From DAOMOP01 sp035444405 (lineage in GTDB: Bacteria > Pseudomonadota > Gammaproteobacteria > Burkholderiales > Rhodocyclaceae), in assembly GCA_035444405.1 (NCBI GenBank), contig DAOMOP010000025.1, forward strand, positions 1 through 31,336: a stretch of DNA of 31,336 bases, in the 5' to 3' direction. Every line of letters begins with the position of its first letter. Positions within the stretch are counted from its first letter, which is position 1. The notes under the pieces were generated by a model. That model ran no database searches and was not told where the DNA came from. It was given only the letters and a program-made list of their open reading frames with translations. Shown here in pieces: positions 25,661 through 31,336 of the stretch. A program made the translations under genes and the position numbers.

Positions 25661-27877
25661 TCACGGCTGCACGGGCGGCGAATCCTCCTCCTGCCCACGA
25701 TTTTCGGCCGCGCGCTCTGCCCGACGGCGGTGCGCGCGGCGGTGCTGATGCAGGTCGATCGCGGTCTTGATGCCGATCAGCACGGCCCGCGCCGGCGCGA
25801 GCGAGCCGCCGCCGCTGCCGATCACGGCGAAGCCGCCGGCGAGAATCGCCACATGCAACGCGACGATGCGCTTGTACGGGTCGAACATGATCTCGTCGGC
25901 CTTGCGCCCGGCGTCCTCGCCGCCGATGAAGTGATGCACGACGGTCGAGATGCCGTGGCTGACGACGAAGGCGAGAAGCGGCAGCGCGAGCAAGCCGGGC
26001 GCGTGCTCGGCGATCCAGCCGAAGAGCTGCCACAGCATCGCGAACGGCATCAGCGGACCCCACGTGTCGTCGGGGAACACGTCGGGCCCGTCGGCCCCCT
26101 CGCCCGCGCCGAGCGACGCGATCGCCATGATGAAGATGCCGTGGCCGGCGCAGAAGAACGAGTAGTGGAAGCTGAAGAAGGCGGCCGGAAACAGCGCCCG
26201 CAGGCCGCCGGCGTGCAGCATGCGCAGCAGCGTGTAGCCGCCGACGACGAGGTTCTCGAGCCAGTACAGCAACAGCAGGTTGCGCGCATCCCAGCCGAAC
26301 AGCAGCACGCCGGCGAGCGGGATCAGGTTCGCGGCGACGAGCGCCTGCAGCGGCAGGCGGTCGCGCTCGGTCCACGCAGCGGCCTCGTCACGCGCGCCGT
26401 CCGCCGCGGCGGGCAGCAGCGCCGGCGCAACTGGGCTGGACTGGTGTGCATCGGCACGCGCCTCGAATTCATGACCCACCGATTGTACCGGGCCGCCGCC
26501 GCGCATCACCGCGGCGGCGCTCGGCGAGGCGACCGCCGCGCGCCTCGCGTCCCCCGACGGACGTGCTCGAAGCGCTGCGCAACCGGGGCTTAGCGTGCAC
26601 GGGCCATCGCCGAGCAGCCCGAGGAATTCCTCGTACTCGCGGCGCGCGGCCAGCTGCGCGCTGCGCCGCGCCGCGTCGATGTCATCGTAATGGGCGATCA
26701 GCGCCGCGACGACGCTGGCATCGACGACGCGGCGCTCGGCCATGTCCGTCAGCATCGCGATCACCGTGTCGCGACTGCAGGCGGCGCGGTAGGGGCGATC
26801 CTCGGACAGCGCCGTGAAGACGTCGGCGACCGCCAGGATGCGCGCGCCGAGCGGCAGCGCGGCGCCATCGCGGCGGCCCGGATAGCCGTTGCCGTCGAGC
26901 CGCTCGTGGTGCAGCGAGGCCCACGTGACGATGTCGTGCAGGCCGCGGATCGGCGCGAGGATCTGGAAGGTGTGATAGACGTGGGTCTTGATCACGCGGA
27001 ATTCGCCCTCGGTCAGCGGCGCCGGCTTGTCGAGCAGCTCGGCCGGGATCGCGAGCTTGCCGAGGTCGTGCAGATAGCCGGCGATGCGCATCTGCCGGCA
27101 CTCGGCCGCCGAGAAGCTCATGTGGGCGGCCAGCAAGGCCGACGCGGCGGCCACGCCGCTCGAATGCGTGGCCGTGAACGGATTGCGGAAATCGATGACG
27201 TGGGCGAGCAGCTCGGCGAAGTCCTGCAGGTCGTCCGGTCCGATCTCGATCAGCACGTTGCGCACCGCGTCGGCCATCATCTGGCCCAGCATCGGCGAGG
27301 CGACGTCGAGCCAGAAGGTCTCGCGCGCCGCCAGCGCACGGAAGGCCGCGACTGCCGCGGGCACGAACTGGGTGCCGGCGCAGTGCGCGATCGCCGCGAC
27401 GATGCCGTCGGCCTGGTCGAGCACCGGGCGCGTCTTGTCGATCGACACCTCGATGCGGTCGGCCAGGTGCAGCAGGTGCGCGCCGAACGGCACCGGCTCG
27501 CTGCAGCAGCGCTCGCCGTCGCCGTGCGCCCACGGCAGGTGATGAAAGCGCACCAGCTCGGCGATGCCGGCGAAGTGCGCGAACTTGCGCAGCAGCAGAT
27601 AGCCGACGTGCGCATGCACGTCGACGTCGTCGGCGTCGGCGTCGAACGCGAGCAGGCGCTCGCGCTCGTCGAGCGACAGCGCGCCGATGTCGTGCAGCAG
27701 CCCGGCCATCATCAGCTCGTGCTGGGCCGCCAGCGGCACGCCGAGCTCGCGCCCGATCGACGCCGCGATGTAGCCGACACGCTTGTGGTGATGCGCGACC
27801 TTGGGCGAGACGAGGTCGACCGCATTGCCGACCGAAAGGACCAGATCCAGCAAGTTGACATGTGTCGTGGCGAACAT
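25661..27877 (-). CDS. HD-GYP phosphodiesterase in frame with a C-terminal multi-helix membrane domain (DUF6498-like)
   Basis: A single ORF of 738 residues. N-terminal part: a first HD-like repeat (HHHKRVGYIA at 29-38, LLHDIGALS at 60-68). A complete HD-GYP domain follows at about 215-400, with His238, YLHDLGKLAIP (His270-Asp271), KTHV, HHERLDGNGYP (323-333) and ADVFTALSEDRPYR, so c-di-GMP hydrolysis is likely. Residues about 415-505 are a low-complexity linker. Residues 507-705 contain several hydrophobic segments (LQALVAANLIPLAGVLLFGW, NLLLLYWLENLVVGG, FAVIGSG) that resemble the DUF6498 membrane family. Normally these would be two proteins. An internal GTG at 26479, with TACAAT just upstream (26482-26487 on the complement), may be the original start of the membrane gene. 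No stop separates the parts. Confidence 0.75.
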   Translation of the reverse strand: MFATTHVNLLDLVLSVGNAVDLVSPKVAHHHKRVGYIAASIGRELGVPLAAQHELMMAGLLHDIGALSLDERERLLAFDADADDVDVHAHVGYLLLRKFAHFAGIAELVRFHHLPWAHGDGERCCSEPVPFGAHLLHLADRIEVSIDKTRPVLDQADGIVAAIAHCAGTQFVPAAVAAFRALAARETFWLDVASPMLGQMMADAVRNVLIEIGPDDLQDFAELLAHVIDFRNPFTATHSSGVAAASALLAAHMSFSAAECRQMRIAGYLHDLGKLAIPAELLDKPAPLTEGEFRVIKTHVYHTFQILAPIRGLHDIVTWASLHHERLDGNGYPGRRDGAALPLGARILAVADVFTALSEDRPYRAACSRDTVIAMLTDMAERRVVDASVVAALIAHYDDIDAARRSAQLAARREYEEFLGLLGDGPCTLSPGCAALRARPSGDARRAAVASPSAAAVMRGGGPVQSVGHEFEARADAHQSSPVAPALLPAAADGARDEAAAWTERDRLPLQALVAANLIPLAGVLLFGWDARNLLLLYWLENLVVGGYTLLRMLHAGGLRALFPAAFFSFHYSFFCAGHGIFIMAIASLGAGEGADGPDVFPDDTWGPLMPFAMLWQLFGWIAEHAPGLLALPLLAFVVSHGISTVVHHFIGGEDAGRKADEIMFDPYKRIVALHVAILAGGFAVIGSGGGSLAPARAVLIGIKTAIDLHQHRRAHRRRAERAAENRGQEEDSPPVQP

Positions 27878-28009
27878 GACCTGCGCGGGGGTGGGCGGCT
27901 GCAGCGGTTGGACGGAAAACGCCCCCGAAAGCTACCACAAGTTCCACATCGCATCTTTTGCGCAGATCAAGTTCAGCCGCCATCGCCGTCCGGACGGGCA
28001 GCCGGCGGC

Positions 28010-29830
28010 TCACTCGCCCATCACGATGCCCTCACGGCGCGGGTCCGCACCACCGAAGAAGCCGCTCTCGGTGCGCCGGATCGCCTGCAGGCCGCTGGTG
28101 AGCTCGCGCTCGACGACCTCGTGGCCGCGCACGCGCAGCGCCTCGATGGTCGCCTCGGGAAAACGCCCCTCTTCCAGAAAGGTCGGCCCGCCCAGCGTCA
28201 CCGCGTGCGGCAGGTCGAGGGCGCGCTGCGCGTCCAGCCCCCAGTCGAGCATCGCAATCAATGCCTTCGCGGTGTAGTGGATGATCGCGGCACCGCCGGG
28301 CGAGCCCAGGCTCGCGACCAGCGCGCCGCTGTCGCGCTCGAACACCAGCGTCGGGCTCATGCTCGAGCGCGGCCGCTTGCCCGGCTCGACGCGGTTGGCG
28401 ATCGGGCGGCCGGCCTCGTCGCGCGGCGCGAACGAGAAGTCGGTCAGCTCGTTGTTGAGCAGAAAGCCGCCCGCGAGATTCGTGCCGCCGTCGACGAGGA
28501 TGCGCGCGCCGAAAGCCGATTCGATCGTCGTCGTCATCGCCAGTGCGTTGCCGTACGCGTCGACGATGCTGAGGTGGCTGGTGCCGAACTCGAGCTGCTC
28601 GGGCTGCGGTGCGAGACTCACCTTGGACGGCGCCGGGCTGCCCGGCACGCCGTGCACCATGCTCTCGTCACCGATCAGCGCGGCGCGCGCACGCAGATAG
28701 GCCGGTGCGAGCAGCGTCGTCCAGTCGCCACCGGGCGCCTCGACGAAGTCCGGATCGGCGATGTAGAGGCCGCGGTCGGCGAACGCAAGCCGCGCCGCCT
28801 CGGTGAACTGGTGCAGCCAGTCGGGCGCCGGCAGGCCGTCGACGAGCGGCGCCTCGACCGGCGGCAGGTGCTCGAGGATGCCGAGCATCTGCATGATGGT
28901 CAGGTGGCCCGACGACGGCGGCGGAAAGCCGCACACGCGGAAGCGCTTCCAGTCGGTGCAGATGGCATCGCGCACCATCGCGGTGTATGCGGTCAGATCG
29001 CCCTCGGCGAGCGCGCCGGGACGCTCGGGGTGGGCGCGCACCTCGGCGACGAGGTCGCGCGCGATCGGCCCGAAGTAGAACGCATCGCTGCCGTGCGCGG
29101 CGAGCTGCCGCAATACCGCCGCGAGCGCCGGATTCCGCAGCATGTGGCCGACCGGCAGCGCCTTGCCGGCGTCGTCGTAGAAGAACGCCGCCGCCTTCGC
29201 GTTGCGCCGCAGCGCCTCGTCGGTCTCGAGCATCGTGTGCAGGCGCGCGCTGACCGGAAAACCCTGCTCGGCCAGCGTGATCGCCGGCACGAACAGCGCC
29301 GCCCACGGCAGCCGGCCGTGGCGCACATGGGCCATCTCGAGCATGCGCAGCACGCCCGGCACGCCGACCGAACGGCCGCTCGCCACCGCGTCCATGAACG
29401 CCAGCGGTTGGCCGTCGGCGTCGACAAAGAGGTCCTCGCCGACCGCCTGCGGCGCGGTCTCGCGCCCGTCGTAGGCGACGAGCTCGCGGCCGTCGTGGTG
29501 CAGCAGGAACGCCCCGCCGCCGATGCCGCTCGACTGCGGCTCGACCAGCGTCAGCACCATCTGCACCGCGATCGCCGCGTCGAGCGCCGAGCCGCCCGCC
29601 GCGAGGACCTGGAAGCCGGCGTCGGTGGCGAGCGGATTGGCCGCGGCGACGGCGAAACGCTCGGTCGCCCAGCCCGGCTTGGCGGTGTAACCCGAGGCCT
29701 GCTCGGGCTGCAGCGGCACCGTGTAGGTGAAGCCGGTGAAGGCGCCGGCCACCGGCGGCAGCGCCAGCACCGCCGCGGCGGCAAGGCGCACCAGAGTGCG
29801 GCGCACGCCGGACCAGTCACACGTGTTCAT
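28010..29830 (-). CDS. ggt: Gamma-glutamyltransferase (glutathione hydrolase)
   Basis: A 606-residue exported precursor that autocleaves into two subunits and hydrolyses or transfers the gamma-glutamyl group of glutathione in the periplasm. Signal peptide: VRRTLVRLAAAAVLALPPVAGA (9-30). AYDGRETAP holds the substrate-binding Arg (about 123). The catalytic N-terminal Thr of the small subunit is Thr417 in FGTSHLSIVD. RSSMSP (488-493) and SLGSPGG (507-513) form the oxyanion and substrate pocket. Length is normal for the family. The start at 29830 has GGGAGGA upstream on the minus strand (plus 29837-29843). Followed downstream on the same strand, after 132 bp, by the HD-GYP gene. Confidence 0.95.
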   Translation of the reverse strand: MNTCDWSGVRRTLVRLAAAAVLALPPVAGAFTGFTYTVPLQPEQASGYTAKPGWATERFAVAAANPLATDAGFQVLAAGGSALDAAIAVQMVLTLVEPQSSGIGGGAFLLHHDGRELVAYDGRETAPQAVGEDLFVDADGQPLAFMDAVASGRSVGVPGVLRMLEMAHVRHGRLPWAALFVPAITLAEQGFPVSARLHTMLETDEALRRNAKAAAFFYDDAGKALPVGHMLRNPALAAVLRQLAAHGSDAFYFGPIARDLVAEVRAHPERPGALAEGDLTAYTAMVRDAICTDWKRFRVCGFPPPSSGHLTIMQMLGILEHLPPVEAPLVDGLPAPDWLHQFTEAARLAFADRGLYIADPDFVEAPGGDWTTLLAPAYLRARAALIGDESMVHGVPGSPAPSKVSLAPQPEQLEFGTSHLSIVDAYGNALAMTTTIESAFGARILVDGGTNLAGGFLLNNELTDFSFAPRDEAGRPIANRVEPGKRPRSSMSPTLVFERDSGALVASLGSPGGAAIIHYTAKALIAMLDWGLDAQRALDLPHAVTLGGPTFLEEGRFPEATIEALRVRGHEVVERELTSGLQAIRRTESGFFGGADPRREGIVMGE

Positions 29831-29926
29831 CAGGCATCCTCCCGGGCCGCAGCGACGATGACACGATCTGATCATAGAACACGCGACGCCGCACCGAAGC
29901 CCGGCACGCTCGACGGGAGCGGCGCA

Positions 29927-29971
29927 GCGCGGCCAGGGCGGGGGCCGGGTCCGTCGCCGCCCTGGCCGCGC
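29927..29971 (-). terminator. 15-bp-stem hairpin after the small exported-protein gene
   Basis: GCGCGGCCAGGGCGG (29927-29941) and its exact inverse complement (29957-29971) flank a 15-nt loop, just downstream of the minus-strand stop at 29977. There is no U-tract, so termination may be Rho-assisted. Confidence 0.5.
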
Positions 29972-29976
29972 GAGGA

Positions 29977-30381
29977 TTACTCGCCGGCGCGTTGCAGCTC
30001 GCCGTCGAGCACCTTCTCGTCGCCGGAATAGACCGCCATGCGCTTGCCGTGGATCAGCACCTCCAGGCAGGCACTGGTGCCGGCCATCGGGCCGTTCGCC
30101 CATTCGCGGCAGTATTCGCCCTGGTCGTTCGCCCACCAGCGCCCGGTGCGCTCGCGGTTGTCCGCGAGCGAACCGTCGGTACCGAACTGCAGCACATAGG
30201 GCGAGCCGTCGCGCGTGTAGGTACCGGTGAAGACGGCGCCGCCGAGTGCGGCCTCGAGCTCGGCCTTCGGGCCGCCCGCCTCGCCGGCGGCAGCGTCGCG
30301 CGACTGCGCCTGTGCCAGCGCGGCACCCGTCACCAGGCCACACAGCAACCCGACCAGCAAGCCTTTCCTGCCATAGCGCAT
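29977..30381 (-). CDS. Small exported protein of unknown function
   Basis: A 134-residue precursor with signal peptide MRYGRKGLLVGLLCGLVTGA and likely cleavage after LAQA (25). The mature part has a compact pattern: GAVFTGTYTRDGSPYVLQF, GRWWANDQGEYCREWAN, TSACLEVLIHGKRMAVYSGD. Two Cys may pair. The 'build-up, then Trp-rich, then Cys' arrangement recalls small DUF995-like periplasmic proteins, but I cannot assign a family. GGGAGA precedes the start on the minus strand. It lies upstream of ggt with a strong hairpin between, so they are probably separate transcripts. The 234 bp between it and recD show nothing recognisable. Confidence 0.65.
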   Translation of the reverse strand: MRYGRKGLLVGLLCGLVTGAALAQAQSRDAAAGEAGGPKAELEAALGGAVFTGTYTRDGSPYVLQFGTDGSLADNRERTGRWWANDQGEYCREWANGPMAGTSACLEVLIHGKRMAVYSGDEKVLDGELQRAGE

Positions 30382-30615
30382 CTGTTTCTCTCCCGTAAGT
30401 GATAGGTGTTCGAATTCCTGCAGCGGGCCGTTCCGGGGCCCGTGACGCGCCGCGAGCTTATACCAATTGCCGCTCTCGCGTCATGGCGCCGCGTGCGTGC
30501 CGTCCGTCGACCCTGCCGTCGCCAAACGTTTCTGGTCGCACCCGGGGATGGCGGCTACACCGCCGCGGGCGGCAAGGCACGCTCACGGGCCCCTGCGGCG
30601 TTTCTTCACCGCCGC

Positions 30616-31336
30616 TCAGGCGCTCGCGGCCCCACACCGCGAGCCGTCGGCTTCGAGCAGGCCGCTCGCGCGGCGCACGCGCCGCGCCACCGCCTCGTCG
30701 AGCACGCGCGCCTCGCCGCCGGTGACCAGCGTGAGCCGGCGCCGCGCGCGCGTGATGCCGGTGTAGACGAGCTCGCGCGTCAGGATCGGGCTCGGCGCGT
30801 CGGGCAGCACCAGCGCGACGTGCTCGAACTCCGAGCCCTGCGACTTGTGCACGGTCATCGCGAACACGGTCTCGATCGCCTGCAGCCGGCTCGGCAACAC
30901 CCAGCGGATGCCCTCGCCACCATTGCCGGCGGCAAAGGCCACACGCAATGCCCATGCCGTCGCCCCGCCCGCGACTGCCTGCGGCAGCGCCAGCGTGATG
31001 CCGATGTCGCCGTTCATCAGGCCGAGGCCGTAGTCGTTGCGCGTGACCAGCACCGGACGGCCGACATACCAGCCGTGGCTCGCCGCGATCAGGCCGGCCG
31101 CGCACAGCGTCTGCGCGATGTGCGCGTTCAGGCCGTCGACGCCGCACGGACCGCGGCGCAGCGCGCACAAGACCTGGAAGCGGGCATGCGCGGCGAGCAC
31201 CGCGCGCGCCCACGCGTCGAATGCGGCCAGTGGCGCGTCGACGGGCGGCTGCCCGTCGTGCAGCACCTGCAGGTAGCCGCGGTAGCCCGACGGCTGTTCG
31301 CCGCCGTCATCGGCGCCCGCGCGCCCGTTCGCGACG
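30616..31336 (-). CDS. recD: RecBCD subunit RecD (exonuclease V alpha), C-terminal part
   Basis: The C-terminal 239 residues of a 5'-3' superfamily 1B helicase; the N-terminus with Walker A lies beyond the right edge. Visible signatures: GRPVLVTRNDYGLGLMNGDIG, where RecD proteins switch from the 2A core to the SH3-like insert, motif V MTVHKSQGSEFEHVALVLPD, and motif VI ELVYTGITRARRRLTLV. These place it in the RecD/TraA group. RecD of RecBCD is favoured over RecD2 by the short end after motif VI, but the missing part prevents proof. recB and recC would be expected just outside the right edge. Confidence 0.85.
   Translation of the reverse strand, partial: VANGRAGADDGGEQPSGYRGYLQVLHDGQPPVDAPLAAFDAWARAVLAAHARFQVLCALRRGPCGVDGLNAHIAQTLCAAGLIAASHGWYVGRPVLVTRNDYGLGLMNGDIGITLALPQAVAGGATAWALRVAFAAGNGGEGIRWVLPSRLQAIETVFAMTVHKSQGSEFEHVALVLPDAPSPILTRELVYTGITRARRRLTLVTGGEARVLDEAVARRVRRASGLLEADGSRCGAASA

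Noticed and set aside
26690..30031. A plus-strand ORF of 1113 codons antisense to ggt and the HD-GYP gene
   Set aside because: Third-position GC bias of the real minus-strand genes leaves the complement free of stops. The product is Arg/Ala/Gly/His-rich with no domain, while the minus strand has clear catalytic motifs.

Overview
The window reads as chromosomal DNA of a high-GC betaproteobacterium. Protein resemblance (Pol IV insertion type, PEP/pyruvate-binding protein, receiver-cyclase type) points towards Rhodocyclales such as Thauera, Azoarcus or Aromatoleum, but this is inference from remembered families and no search was run. Coding density is high. Very long antisense ORFs are present, as expected at this GC content, and were treated as shadows. 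No rRNA, tRNA, CRISPR array or insertion sequence was seen.

Layout. Positions 1-281: start of a short-chain dehydrogenase (minus, runs off the left edge). 545-6145: M32 carboxypeptidase, a GAF-GGDEF-EAL c-di-GMP protein with a degenerate GGDEF, DNA polymerase IV (dinB) with a good sigma70 promoter, and a small two-helix membrane protein. 6142-9228: a 1028-residue UvrD-type helicase with a RelE-like N-terminus and an ankyrin segment, overlapping the small membrane gene by 4 bp. 9310-12328: a HAD hydrolase and a divergent RecQ-family helicase with an unusual C-terminal order.

12.7-17.4 kb is visibly lower in GC than both flanks and looks acquired. It holds a conserved hypothetical (minus), an exported PPC-like protein followed by a perfect 34-bp palindrome, an OmpR-type response regulator, a six-helix membrane histidine kinase facing it tail to tail, and an outer-membrane beta-barrel protein starting only 31 bp from the kinase start. 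The regulator and kinase resemble the pair of the proteobacterial 'dedicated sortase' systems, but no sortase is present. This is the best candidate for an undescribed system: a signalling module that may control the two exported proteins.

High-GC sequence resumes at 17.4 kb: a DUF938 methyltransferase, a small membrane-anchored protein, a PEP/pyruvate-binding protein, adenine deaminase, then a damaged signalling locus. In that locus a Crp-type cNMP-binding domain is joined to a kinase ATPase domain, and the next gene is a receiver-adenylate cyclase lacking the receiver N-terminus and its linker. Then come a small exported protein, a ribbon-helix-helix/PIN toxin-antitoxin pair with a clear palindromic operator, an HD-GYP phosphodiesterase in frame with a multi-helix membrane domain, gamma-glutamyltransferase, a small exported protein, and the C-terminal part of RecD running off the right edge.

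Three genes concern cyclic nucleotides (EAL, HD-GYP, class III cyclase plus a cNMP-binding domain), and four concern DNA repair (dinB, UvrD-like, RecQ-like, recD).
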